In this document: one piece after another, positions 41,316 through 48,604 of the stretch | Position numbering within the stretch: the stretch's first letter is position 1 | How the letters are laid out: the number at the start of each line of letters is the position of its first letter | Virus record (IMG/VR): IMGVR_UViG_3300040811_001562 | Location: 1 to 48,817 of that record | Source of the DNA: a virus | Strand: one strand, 5' to 3' | Length of the DNA: 48,817 bases | Translations under genes and position numbers: made by a program | The notes under the pieces: generated by a model | What the model was told of the DNA's origin: nothing | The model's database searches: none | The model's input: the letters and a program-made list of their open reading frames with translations, nothing else

Positions 41316-42836
41316 ATGTCAAAGCTACAATTCGCAAAAAAAACTAGATTTTTTCTGGAAACTATTACTGTTGGTGATTTACACAAACTTGCATCACCAA
41401 TAAAAGATGAAGCTGGAGACAACACTTCATATGCAGTATTATCAACTGCTGCAGGATTACTTCAACGAAAACTACAAACAGATGCATGGGACAACCATCG
41501 TAGGCAGTCCTATCTCAACACTGTAATTCAAGGATTGGAATTCTTGGACAAAATTATCGTTGTGCCTGCGAACCTTCTATTGCAAGGATTAATCAACGAT
41601 CACGACCGCACTATCGAAAAAGAACGAAAAACTGCTCTTGCACAGGAGATTGAAGAAATTCGAAAAGATGTTGCCGGTGGTGTTGAAAACTATATCATTG
41701 ACGGACAAAACCGAATTTTAAATGCGATTGTTCCGTTTATCAACAACGAATTTCCTCTTGGTGCTACAGATATTCCAATTGTAGATGAGAATGGAAAAAT
41801 TGTGGAGTTTGCACAAGGAAAACTTTATCAAGATTTGCATGAATCTCTTCAAGATGCATTTATGAATATCGAATTGTTGTACATGGTTGCAGAAGAGGGA
41901 GATATTCAAGAACTCGTAAATGCATTGATTGCGAAAAATGAAGGATACCCATGGACAGAATGGCAAAAAATGATTACACGTTTCTGGTTCTCAACGTATC
42001 GCCGTCAATTAACATCAATTCTTGAAGACAAAGTTGCAATTACTGCATTACAAAGTCTTTCTGGGAAAACATATAGTGAAGAACTTGCAGGACACGAATT
42101 GTTCTTGTCAGAAGTGTTTTACTGGATTGCGAAAGGTACACAACCATCTTCTTCAAAAATCGGTGCTCATGAACTCATGTTTTCTGGTATGGAGAATGTG
42201 ACAAAATCCCAAGTAGATCAAGTAAGACGTTATCTTCGTGAATTTGCAATGGGAATGAAAACCATGACTTCTGCAAAACAGTATAACAATGTAATGGTAC
42301 GAAACTACATCTATTTCCGTTATCAACTAGACAATCGAGTGTATGCGGATATTACGACCCCCCTATGGAAAATAAAAGATGTAGAAGGTTTTGTGAAAGA
42401 GTATGATGCCGCACAAAAATCAATGAGAGAAGATCCTGATGGACGCATTACTCATGATTTAAATGGGGTAAGACTACCAACACCCACAAAAGTACCGAAT
42501 GGTTTCTTCTGGGCATGTTCTGAAATCAAAGAGGAGTTTATTCGTTGTCGAGTAGAATTACTCTGCAAAAAATTCATCGAAAATGAGGAACATTTGAAAA
42601 GTGACAACATCGTTATTGATGCAGCTCTTTCAATGCCAATGCCACAGAAAGAAGTCGTATGGGAAACGAACAATCGAAAAGACTCAAAAGGAAATCGTAT
42701 TTCTGTTCGTGACCTAAACAACTTGGATAGAGGACACATAGTCTCTAAACATAATGGGGGATCTAACTCTACTGAGAATCTTGTTCTTCAAGACTCTGGG
42801 GAGAATAGATCAATGGGTTCTGTCAATTTGACCTGA
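41316..42836 (+). CDS. DUF262-HNH endonuclease-like protein
   Basis: 506 residues. ENYIIDGQNRILNAI (about 124-138) is the ParB-like DUF262/GmrS signature (IDGQQR) thought to bind and hydrolyse nucleotides. The C-terminus DRGHIVSKHNGGSNSTENLV with later ENRSMGS (471-504) is an HNH nuclease core. The middle is helical and unassigned. DUF262-HNH proteins act as type IV-like restriction enzymes against modified DNA in bacteria; in a phage it could attack rival phages or host DNA. AAGGAG before the ATG. GC-rich hairpins lie on both sides. Confidence 0.8.
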   Translation: MSKLQFAKKTRFFLETITVGDLHKLASPIKDEAGDNTSYAVLSTAAGLLQRKLQTDAWDNHRRQSYLNTVIQGLEFLDKIIVVPANLLLQGLINDHDRTIEKERKTALAQEIEEIRKDVAGGVENYIIDGQNRILNAIVPFINNEFPLGATDIPIVDENGKIVEFAQGKLYQDLHESLQDAFMNIELLYMVAEEGDIQELVNALIAKNEGYPWTEWQKMITRFWFSTYRRQLTSILEDKVAITALQSLSGKTYSEELAGHELFLSEVFYWIAKGTQPSSSKIGAHELMFSGMENVTKSQVDQVRRYLREFAMGMKTMTSAKQYNNVMVRNYIYFRYQLDNRVYADITTPLWKIKDVEGFVKEYDAAQKSMREDPDGRITHDLNGVRLPTPTKVPNGFFWACSEIKEEFIRCRVELLCKKFIENEEHLKSDNIVIDAALSMPMPQKEVVWETNNRKDSKGNRISVRDLNNLDRGHIVSKHNGGSNSTENLVLQDSGENRSMGSVNLT

Positions 42837-42842
42837 CCGCCT

Positions 42843-42861
42843 GTGACCGCCCTGCGGTTAC
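42843..42861. other. GC-rich stem-loop after the DUF262-HNH gene
   Basis: GTGACCGC (42843-42850) / GCGGTTAC (42854-42861), 8 bp with one G-T pair and loop CCT, in a locally GC-rich stretch that stands out in this AT-rich region. No T run follows, so termination is uncertain. Confidence 0.65.
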
Positions 42862-42899
42862 GCCCGTAAAATTTTATTCCTTAAACTACGAGAAAGTGC

Positions 42900-42928
42900 T
42901 TGACATTGTGAAGTACTTTCTCTATAAT
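42900..42928 (+). promoter_or_regulatory. consensus sigma70-like promoter
   Basis: TTGACA 42900-42905, exactly 17 bases, TATAAT 42923-42928: a full consensus. Drives the small-gene run starting at 42959. Confidence 0.92.
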
Positions 42929-42958
42929 AAGAGAGTAGTAACAAAGAAAGATCGAAAA

Positions 42959-43132
42959 ATGCAAGGAATGATTTCAGAACTCCAAGGATATATCGCTGCG
43001 TGTGAAAGTAACATTCAGACATACAAAGAAATGGGTGATGAACGTGCGGTGGATGCTGCACAAGGAATGATTGAGAAGTTTGAAATCTACCTTCAACAGT
43101 TAGAGAGTGCAATGAAACATGAAGATATTTGA
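42959..43132 (+). CDS. 57-residue coiled-coil hypothetical protein
   Basis: ATG at 42959 comes 31 bases after the promoter -10; a longer frame would begin inside the promoter. MQGMISELQGYIAACESNIQ... is a continuous amphipathic helix. Overlaps the next gene by 14 bases. Confidence 0.65.
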   Translation: MQGMISELQGYIAACESNIQTYKEMGDERAVDAAQGMIEKFEIYLQQLESAMKHEDI

Positions 43133-43499
43133 TTTAGAACAAGATATAATGAGTTGTTGGAATGTATGCGATGATATTGATGTCGTTACATCCAACTTCG
43201 TAGATTCCCCTGAGTGGGAAGGAATGGATTCAAAGGTACAGGATGCACTAATGAATCGTTACTTTGGTATTAAAGAATTGTATGATGTGAAGTTTTCGAA
43301 ATTATGGGACACTTTCGAAGCAGTCTGCAAAGAACACCATGAGTTACGGAAACGTGCAGAGAATTCTGAGATTGATTGGGATCGTGCCCCTAGTAAACTC
43401 AATTCAGTTTCTGATGGAAGTTTGCCGTATGGATATCCTTCTTTTCAAGTTGATGCTGCAGACTTTCCAGAAGATGAAAAAATAAAGTATGATGAGTAG
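43119..43499 (+). CDS. hypothetical early protein
   Basis: 126 residues, acidic, soluble. MKIFDLEQDIMSCWNVCDDI, with DWDRAPSKLNSVSDGSLPYG near the C-terminus. No family recognised. The stop directly abuts the endonuclease VII-like ATG. Confidence 0.65.
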   Translation: MKIFDLEQDIMSCWNVCDDIDVVTSNFVDSPEWEGMDSKVQDALMNRYFGIKELYDVKFSKLWDTFEAVCKEHHELRKRAENSEIDWDRAPSKLNSVSDGSLPYGYPSFQVDAADFPEDEKIKYDE

Positions 43500-43904
43500 A
43501 TGCAAGTCGTAGATGTTTTTGGTGAATCGATAGAGATTGTATCTAAAGTATGTAGAGATTGTAAGATAGAAAAACATATTGAAGAATTTGAAGTAAATCG
43601 AAGGTTCTTTGATGCATCATCCGACACAAAGTTTCGTGAAGTCAGACGCCCATCATGTAGAGAGTGTAGGTCAAAGAAAGTTTCTATTAACAGAATTGAT
43701 GCAAAGAAATATAGTAGACCAGTGTCTTTGGATTGCCCTATATGTCATGATACTGTAGATGGTTCATATGCAAGACTTGATCATTGTCATAAAACTGGAA
43801 AAGTAAGAGGTTGGACTTGTGATAATTGTAATACTGCAATTGGTAAACTGAAAGAGTCCGTAGAAGTATTGCAACGTGCAATAAAATGGTTAGAGGAGTT
43901 CTAA
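43500..43904 (+). CDS. endonuclease VII-like protein
   Basis: 134 residues. Zinc pairs C18-x2-C21 and C53-x2-C56, then C79-x2-C82 with LDHCHKTGKVRGWTCDNCNT (about 93-112) and C107-x2-C110: the recombination endonuclease VII pattern with catalytic DHxH. In T4 the enzyme (gp49) resolves branched DNA before packaging. The extra N-terminal CxxC pairs are as in the short phage versions of this family, some of which act as mobile HNH enzymes. Confidence 0.82.
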   Translation: MQVVDVFGESIEIVSKVCRDCKIEKHIEEFEVNRRFFDASSDTKFREVRRPSCRECRSKKVSINRIDAKKYSRPVSLDCPICHDTVDGSYARLDHCHKTGKVRGWTCDNCNTAIGKLKESVEVLQRAIKWLEEF

Positions 43905-44320
43905 TGGACATTAAACATGCAAATGTATTTAACATTGACAAAGTAGAATCACATTACTCAGAAAAGGACGGTGTTCCTGTACAGTATGTGTGTACCACTG
44001 ATCTGAAAGCAAGTGATGTGCCGGTAGATGTTTACTATAGGTCTACTCCACATCCTGAGTTCGGTAATCGTTACTTTGGATTATATAACGATAGAATGAA
44101 CGATAGAATGATGATTTGTAATGCTGATATTGTAGAAGATTTTGAGTTTGGCATGATAAAAGACTCAGACAATCATTGGTACTATTCGTCTTCTCATCAC
44201 GATTGTATTTTCATTGATGATAAAATGATTGATGGTGGTAGACAGTACATTCGAAGCACAGGACTAGATGGTGTGTTTAAAATTGTAGATGGTAAATTTA
44301 TAGAGGTATCGAATGAGTAA
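43904..44320 (+). CDS. hypothetical early protein
   Basis: 138 residues from ATG 43904 (GAGGAG upstream, TAATG overlap). Alpha/beta composition with HWYYSSSHHDCIFIDD; no membrane segment. No family recognised. Confidence 0.65.
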   Translation: MDIKHANVFNIDKVESHYSEKDGVPVQYVCTTDLKASDVPVDVYYRSTPHPEFGNRYFGLYNDRMNDRMMICNADIVEDFEFGMIKDSDNHWYYSSSHHDCIFIDDKMIDGGRQYIRSTGLDGVFKIVDGKFIEVSNE

Positions 44321-44489
44321 AGGAAGTAAACAACGTCCACGCTCTGTAAATCAAAAAACATTTGATGATAATTGGGACAAAATCTTTAATTCTAAAAAGT
44401 CAAGGAAAGATTCATTAGATGTCTATAACGATACCCGATTGAGTACAGTGACTGAGAAACCAGTAGATTCTAAGGAAGAGACTAAGTGA
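44313..44489 (+). CDS. 58-residue basic hypothetical protein
   Basis: MSKGSKQRPRSVNQKTFDDN..., basic first half and a polar, probably disordered tail. Overlaps the previous gene by 8 bases and the next by 4. Confidence 0.6.
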   Translation: MSKGSKQRPRSVNQKTFDDNWDKIFNSKKSRKDSLDVYNDTRLSTVTEKPVDSKEETK

Positions 44490-44659
44490 AATTTCTAAAA
44501 GAGATTACAGAGTGGGAATATCCTAATCATATCTATGCTTTTGAGAATGGACAATGTGTAGGATATATTAAACAAGGTACAAAAGAATTACTGAGATTTA
44601 ATAAACCCTCTAAGCAGTTCAGTAAATCACGAAGAAAGTTCGTAGAAGTTACAATTTAA
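44486..44659 (+). CDS. 57-residue conserved small phage protein
   Basis: GTG start in a GTGA overlap. MKFLKEITEWEYPNHIYAFE, then VGYIKQGTKE and FSKSRRKFVEV: a pattern I recognise from small marine T4-like phage proteins, without known function. Confidence 0.65.
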   Translation: MKFLKEITEWEYPNHIYAFENGQCVGYIKQGTKELLRFNKPSKQFSKSRRKFVEVTI

Positions 44660-44728
44660 CACAACTATAATCAAACTAAAATAAGAGTAATTTCGTAGTA
44701 TGCTCTATATTTCACAAGGAGAAATGCT

Positions 44729-44929
44729 ATGAAAAAACTATACCTATTTTTACCACTAATAATGGTATCATGTACAACCTCATCAGAATCTAATAGAGAA
44801 TTACCAGAGTTTGACTGGATGCCGAGTTCATTACAATGGGAACATAATATAAGAAATTGTAGGAGTCAGCCACAGTGCAATCCTGCAGATTTATTTAATC
44901 GAAATGGATATATTAACACAATAGGATAA
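44729..44929 (+). CDS. small lipoprotein, possible outer spanin
   Basis: 66 residues with a lipoprotein signal peptide ending IMVSC (Cys at residue 15), followed by a short periplasmic domain with two more Cys. AAGGAG 7 bases before the ATG. The size and lipobox resemble outer-membrane spanin subunits, but no inner partner is identified next to it. Confidence 0.65.
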   Translation: MKKLYLFLPLIMVSCTTSSESNRELPEFDWMPSSLQWEHNIRNCRSQPQCNPADLFNRNGYINTIG

Positions 44930-44933
44930 GGAG

Positions 44934-45020
44934 ATGTATCGAATCATTACAAAGACAGAATTACTGAGTTTTCTGATAGTCGTTTTTAGTCTTTCATGGA
45001 CATATATGCAGTTAACCTGA
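44934..45020 (+). CDS. 28-residue membrane peptide, doubtful
   Basis: MYRIITKTELLSFLIVVFSL..., one hydrophobic segment. AAGGAG touches the ATG, which is too close for a normal start, so this may not be translated. Confidence 0.3.
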   Translation: MYRIITKTELLSFLIVVFSLSWTYMQLT

Positions 45021-45026
45021 AAGAGT

Positions 45027-45034
45027 TATAAATA
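45027..45034 (+). promoter_or_regulatory. late promoter box
   Basis: TATAAATA, 20 bases upstream of the small membrane gene at 45054. Confidence 0.65.
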
Positions 45035-45053
45035 GAACTCAGAGGTAAAAGTC

Positions 45054-45182
45054 ATGGAAAAATTGTCAACGTTTTTAGAATACTGCAATAGAGAAGAATG
45101 TTTAGCATTTGGAATCCTTTTAGGACTGGTATCACATTGTATATTAATGAATTGCCTTCCAAGAATCTTCGGATTATACTAG
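45054..45182 (+). CDS. 42-residue membrane peptide
   Basis: MEKLSTFLEYCNREECLAFG... with one hydrophobic helix (about 17-36) and four Cys. AGAGG 8 bases upstream and a late box support it. Possible holin-like or accessory membrane peptide; function unknown. Confidence 0.5.
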   Translation: MEKLSTFLEYCNREECLAFGILLGLVSHCILMNCLPRIFGLY

Positions 45183-45410
45183 AAAAGTACTTCCAAAATC
45201 CCACGGTTTCCCACAAAGACCCACAAAAAACCATTGAATCTGTTGCAGAAACCATAGAAATATGAAGGCTACAAGTTTTTACCCCCTTGGTCTAAATCTG
45301 CAGAGCAAATTTCTGCTCGCCGCTGAGGGTTTCGAAACAAATCATAGATAATATCGATGATATCTGTAAGAATTATCGAAAAAATTCATGAAAAAAACTT
45401 CAGAAAATGC
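45183..45410. other. gene-free stretch with hairpin
   Basis: No convincing gene. It holds several ACCCAC/TCCCAC-like motifs (45195-45225) and a hairpin GAGCA/TGCTC (about 45303-45318) next to GAGGGTTTCGAAAC. A 29-codon frame at 45262 has no ribosome site. A small RNA or leader is possible; tRNA was considered and rejected. An early promoter follows. Confidence 0.4.
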
Positions 45411-45441
45411 TTGACAGTACTCTCAGAAAATGCGAAAATAT
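45411..45441 (+). promoter_or_regulatory. early promoter, weak -10
   Basis: TTGACA 45411-45416 with candidate -10 GAAAAT (45434-45439) or AAATAT (45436-45441). Precedes the SprT-like gene at 45471. Confidence 0.55.
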
Positions 45442-45470
45442 GCATATTGTTTGGTTAGAGAATTCTCTGT

Positions 45471-45860
45471 ATGGCACTGATTGCATTAGGACGTATTAAA
45501 GACTCTGAAAAAGTATACCAATATGTAAAAGATCTAGAAAAAGATCTAGGTATTAATCGATATTATTCCCGCCTTATTCAAATCCGTTTTCGAAAAGATT
45601 TAGATGATTGTCTTGGACTCTGTTGGGGTACTGAGAAAGTTGTCTATATCGATATCTGGAAGTCTGGAGATATGAACCAGATGATGCAGACACTCGCCCA
45701 TGAAATGGTACATGCGAAACAATTTATCAAAAAGGAATTAGTTGACGGATATATGTACAAAGGCCGCAATTATTCTGCCTGTGACTACGAGACACAGCCT
45801 TGGGAGATATCTGCATATGCTCAAGAAGAAAAATTATTTAAAAAAAATTGGAAAAAATAA
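45471..45860 (+). CDS. SprT-like zinc metalloprotein
   Basis: 129 residues. TLAHEMVHAKQFIKKEL with H77-E-x-x-H81 is the zincin helix, and PWEISAYAQEE supplies a downstream Glu near residue 112-116 as third ligand. This layout is that of small SprT-like/minigluzincin proteins; whether it is an active protease or a DNA-linked cleavage factor is unknown. No signal peptide. Preceded by an early promoter. Confidence 0.8.
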   Translation: MALIALGRIKDSEKVYQYVKDLEKDLGINRYYSRLIQIRFRKDLDDCLGLCWGTEKVVYIDIWKSGDMNQMMQTLAHEMVHAKQFIKKELVDGYMYKGRNYSACDYETQPWEISAYAQEEKLFKKNWKK

Positions 45861-45870
45861 AAAAAAGTGC

Positions 45871-45899
45871 TTGACTTCTTCTTGACAAGCTGTTATATT
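45871..45899 (+). promoter_or_regulatory. early sigma70-like promoter
   Basis: TTGACT 45871-45876, a 17-base spacer, TATATT 45894-45899; a second TTGACA inside the spacer (45882-45887) is too close to the -10. Drives 45954 onward. Confidence 0.8.
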
Positions 45900-45953
45900 A
45901 ACTATGCTGATGATGATTCAGATAAATTTAAATGTTCTTAGAAAGGTAAATGT

Positions 45954-46277
45954 ATGACTCATGAAATTTGGATAGATGCTGAAGCTATGAAAGGTGTTCC
46001 TGATACTTTCTCTGATGTTTTCTCTGAGAGAATTGAAGAGATCTTAGGGCCAATGAATGTAAAGTCTTGTCCTTGTGATACTTGTCCTCTAGCTGCCACA
46101 TGTATGGTAAATGAGACTGAGTGTTCAGCCTTTCGTAACTGGTGTTCAACTGGAGACTATTGGGATACTGATGGTTGGGATATGAAAACCGTTGTAGACA
46201 AGAAGACAAAAAAGAAGTCTTCTGAGAAATACTGGAGAGTTTCTGATGTTGGACGCTTAGTGAGAACTATGGGTTAA
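45954..46277 (+). CDS. Cys-rich hypothetical protein
   Basis: 107 residues. A dense Cys segment CPCDTCPLAATC followed by ETECSAFRNWC (about 39-64) could bind zinc or a metal cluster; the tail is basic (DKKTKKKSSEKYW). AAAGGT before the ATG. No family named. Confidence 0.65.
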   Translation: MTHEIWIDAEAMKGVPDTFSDVFSERIEEILGPMNVKSCPCDTCPLAATCMVNETECSAFRNWCSTGDYWDTDGWDMKTVVDKKTKKKSSEKYWRVSDVGRLVRTMG

Positions 46278-46291
46278 TAGGAGAGTTAGAT

Positions 46292-46531
46292 ATGAATACT
46301 GTCTTTGATATGCAGAGACAATCCATTCTGTCAGAAGCCTTTGATGAACTGACAGTTGGTATGGAGAATTGGAAAGATCCTATAGAGAATGTTAGAATAT
46401 TCTCAAAGGATTTCGACATCATGAATGAAGCCTGTATTCATTTTACAGGTAGTGAATTGAGAATAATGAGTAGTGAAGATGAGTATGTGACTGTGAGTGC
46501 TGATGGCTATTACTTGACCATTGGTGCATGA
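46292..46531 (+). CDS. 79-residue hypothetical protein
   Basis: MNTVFDMQRQSILSEAFDEL..., acidic, mixed alpha/beta, ending in short strands (YVTVSADGYYLTIGA). AGGAGAG before the ATG. Followed by a terminator region. Confidence 0.65.
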   Translation: MNTVFDMQRQSILSEAFDELTVGMENWKDPIENVRIFSKDFDIMNEACIHFTGSELRIMSSEDEYVTVSADGYYLTIGA

Positions 46532-46591
46532 TATTTTACCTAAGTAGTATTAGGAACTGACTGAAATATCTCCTTAGATAATGGTAACTTG

Positions 46592-46630
46592 CCCTTAGAG
46601 AGTCTGCAAGGATTCTCTAAGGGTTTTTTT
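46592..46630 (+). terminator. strong rho-independent terminator
   Basis: Stem CCCTTAGAGA (46592-46601) / TCTCTAAGGG (46614-46623), extended by inner pairs around the loop TGCAAG, followed by a T run (46624-46630). The region 46532-46798 holds this, a small CGGG/CCCG hairpin near 46696-46716 and a second terminator, but no gene. Confidence 0.92.
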
Positions 46631-46718
46631 ATTTGTCATCTTTCGAAAATACTTAGAGTGTAACTTTAAATTTATGGGACTCCTAGAAAATCTTGCGGGG
46701 ATGATATAGTCACCCGAC

Positions 46719-46759
46719 ACGCCTCTAAAAAGTCTGCAAGTTTTCTAAAAGGTGTTTTT
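46719..46759 (+). terminator. second, weaker terminator
   Basis: ACGCCT (46719-46724) / AGGTGT (46750-46755) with a T run. Its loop carries AGTCTGCAAG, as does the loop of the terminator at 46592, so the two may be duplicates or share a processed RNA element. Confidence 0.6.
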
Positions 46760-46798
46760 CAAAAATTTTTTTTGGGGGCAAAATATCTAAATACCTTT

Positions 46799-46981
46799 AT
46801 GGAGAAAAAAGAAGCATATCGCCTGTTCTGGTTAGTCAAGGGGCATCTTAACGCCCCTCATAATACTATCATGGATTCTGCAGATGGATATTTTAAGAGA
46901 GTCTGGTATGATTATGCAGGAGAAGACATGGAGATATGGTTAGAGGGATTTGAAGATGCTTGGAGAAAGGTAAAAGATTAA
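46799..46981 (+). CDS. 60-residue hypothetical protein
   Basis: MEKKEAYRLFWLVKGHLNAP..., aromatic-rich, helical end (WLEGFEDAWRKVKD). ATG 46799 is chosen; a TTG at 46772 would extend it. Weak ribosome site. Stop overlaps the next start (TAATG). Confidence 0.55.
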   Translation: MEKKEAYRLFWLVKGHLNAPHNTIMDSADGYFKRVWYDYAGEDMEIWLEGFEDAWRKVKD

Positions 46982-47166
46982 TGTGGACATTAGTGTTTAT
47001 AATCTTAATGGAAAATGAAGTAGTCGCAACAAACGTAGGAACATACAATACAATGTATGAATGTTTTGCAAACAGAGAACAACTCGCAATTACAGCTGGT
47101 GGAGAAAAAGGATACTATCCTTTAGACATGCAGGGTATCTGTATTCAGAGAGAAGGGAAAGAATAA
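46981..47166 (+). CDS. small membrane-targeted protein, paralogue-like of 21054
   Basis: 61 residues: hydrophobic start (WTLVFIILM), then TMYECFANREQL and ICIQREG. Same plan as the gene at 21054 (hydrophobic N-terminus, helix with Cys, later Cys). Function unknown. Confidence 0.62.
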   Translation: MWTLVFIILMENEVVATNVGTYNTMYECFANREQLAITAGGEKGYYPLDMQGICIQREGKE

Positions 47167-47170
47167 TTCG

Positions 47171-47473
47171 ATGTCTGAACTCACAGCGTTCCTAATACTT
47201 TTTGTTCCCATAGTTTGGTGGGTTTGGTGGATGAATAAAGATAAACCCAAAGTTAAACTGGATTTTGGCCCAGAAAAACCTGATAAAATGATTAGTTGGG
47301 ATGGAGCCTTTTACATACTCTGGAATTGGAAAAGTTATCTTGCAAAAACTGTATGGTTAGGCGCAATTCCATTTCTTTGGTATTCGGAGGGTTTTGGTTC
47401 AGCAGTTGTATGGTCATTCTTTGGAGGTCTTTTAATACTTCTTGGAAAATTTTGGGAGTTGTTTAAGAGATGA
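47171..47473 (+). CDS. multi-pass membrane protein
   Basis: 100 residues, Trp-rich, with hydrophobic segments at about 4-20 (FLILFVPIVWWVWW), 56-72 and 76-94. Overlaps the hydrolase start by 4 bases (ATGA), so the two may act together at the membrane. Confidence 0.65.
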   Translation: MSELTAFLILFVPIVWWVWWMNKDKPKVKLDFGPEKPDKMISWDGAFYILWNWKSYLAKTVWLGAIPFLWYSEGFGSAVVWSFFGGLLILLGKFWELFKR

Positions 47474-48066
47474 GAATTGTTTACATTCACGGTGCAACTG
47501 CAACTGAAAGAACCTTTGCGTTTATTCAAAAGAACATTAATGCAAAGAATCCAATATACCTTAACTACAATTCCAAGGATGCAACTGCAAAAGAGAACCT
47601 AGACTTTCTAAAGGAAACGTTGAGAGAACAAATGCGTCCTAATGACAAGTTATTTTATATTATGCATTCTCTAGGAGGCATCTACGGAATTTATTTACAG
47701 GAAGAATTTGCATACAACTCTTCGTTTGCGGTTTCGCTTGCAACTCCTTTCAATGGTTCAGAAGTTGCAAACTGGGGAAGATGGATCGCACCACAATATC
47801 AATTGTTTGCAGATATCGTTCCTAACAGTCGATTTATCACAGAGTCACGAAAGATTAAGATTGTAATTCCATGGAAACAGGTGATTACAACAACTGGAGA
47901 TGTTCCTTTAATAGCAGGAAAGAATGATGGCGTAGTCACAATGGAATCAATGATGAGTCGAGATGATGTTGACTATTATGCAATTGACCGTAATCACTAT
48001 GAGATTGTTCAGTCTAAAAGAACTGTCAGTTTGATTTCGGATTGTTTAAAGGGAATTCGGAAGTGA
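47470..48066 (+). CDS. alpha/beta hydrolase (lipase/esterase-like)
   Basis: 198 residues. VYIHGAT (oxyanion turn), YIMHSLGGIYG with S67 in a variant nucleophile elbow (M-H-S-L-G instead of G-x-S-x-G), GKNDGVVTMES with an Asp, and DRNHYEIV with the C-terminal His. No signal peptide. With the lipase at 23024, this is the second serine hydrolase in the window; substrate unknown. Confidence 0.78.
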   Translation: MRIVYIHGATATERTFAFIQKNINAKNPIYLNYNSKDATAKENLDFLKETLREQMRPNDKLFYIMHSLGGIYGIYLQEEFAYNSSFAVSLATPFNGSEVANWGRWIAPQYQLFADIVPNSRFITESRKIKIVIPWKQVITTTGDVPLIAGKNDGVVTMESMMSRDDVDYYAIDRNHYEIVQSKRTVSLISDCLKGIRK

Positions 48067-48237
48067 TGGTGGAATTTTCATCTCAAATTTCTCAATTTTT
48101 TCTTTGAGTTCTTTCTCTTGTTTCTTTGCGAGATAGAGTGCCATTTCTAGTGAATTGATTTTATCATGAGCACTATTCAAAGATTCTTCTAAGACTCGCA
48201 TTCTTTCCAGTGTTCTATTTGGGGTTCCTTCAGACAT
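48046..48237 (-). CDS. small coiled-coil protein on the minus strand
   Basis: 63 residues: an amphipathic coiled coil (ESLNSAHDKINSLEMALYLA). On the minus strand CAGGAGTC lies about 12 bases before the ATG and a weak promoter (TTGACT, TATTAC) is visible. It overlaps the 3' end of the hydrolase by 21 bases. An isolated minus gene among plus genes, so less sure. Confidence 0.5.
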   Translation of the reverse strand: MSEGTPNRTLERMRVLEESLNSAHDKINSLEMALYLAKKQEKELKEKIEKFEMKIPPSLPNSL

Positions 48238-48243
48238 TTTCTA

Positions 48244-48272
48244 TTGACTCCTGAGTTATTCTATAGTAATAT
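48244..48272 (+). promoter_or_regulatory. early sigma70-like promoter
   Basis: TTGACT 48244-48249, a 17-base spacer, TAATAT 48267-48272. The first gene downstream is at 48352. Confidence 0.78.
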
Positions 48273-48273
48273 G

Positions 48274-48281
48274 TATAAATA
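48274..48281 (+). promoter_or_regulatory. late promoter box
   Basis: TATAAATA two bases after the early -10; the downstream gene could be transcribed both early and late. Confidence 0.55.
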
Positions 48282-48351
48282 GAAATGAGTCAAAAATTTG
48301 GTCAAATCGGTCTGGTCAAAGTCTTTAATATAATATGAAAGGAAATGTGAA

Positions 48352-48603
48352 ATGGGATGGTGGAATAAACTAGCTCAAGAACAACAGAGCGAATGTAAGT
48401 ATGATGAACGTCATGGAGGCCCTTATGATAGAGGAAGTGCGGATAGTTATTATCGAAGAGGGTTCCAACCTCATTACTTTGTAGGAGCTACTTATCAATC
48501 GAATGCTGTAACGATTGAGAATATGACGCCCGAAGAAATCATGGCCTACAAAGCAGGATATGACGATAACGAAGAAGATGGAAACTTCAAAGATTGGGGT
48601 TAA
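48352..48603 (+). CDS. conserved small phage protein
   Basis: 83 residues. HGGPYDRGSADSYYRRGFQP and MTPEEIMAYKAGYDDNEEDG form a conserved pattern I recognise from phage hypothetical proteins, function unknown. AGGAAATGTGAA precedes the ATG. Confidence 0.72.
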   Translation: MGWWNKLAQEQQSECKYDERHGGPYDRGSADSYYRRGFQPHYFVGATYQSNAVTIENMTPEEIMAYKAGYDDNEEDGNFKDWG

Positions 48604-48604
48604 A

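Noticed and set aside
45262-45350. Possible tRNA or small gene around GAGGGTTTCGAAAC
   Set aside because: GTTTCGAAAC resembles a T-loop, but no anticodon arm with a proper T33 loop and no acceptor stem can be built; the 29-codon frame at 45262 lacks a ribosome site.
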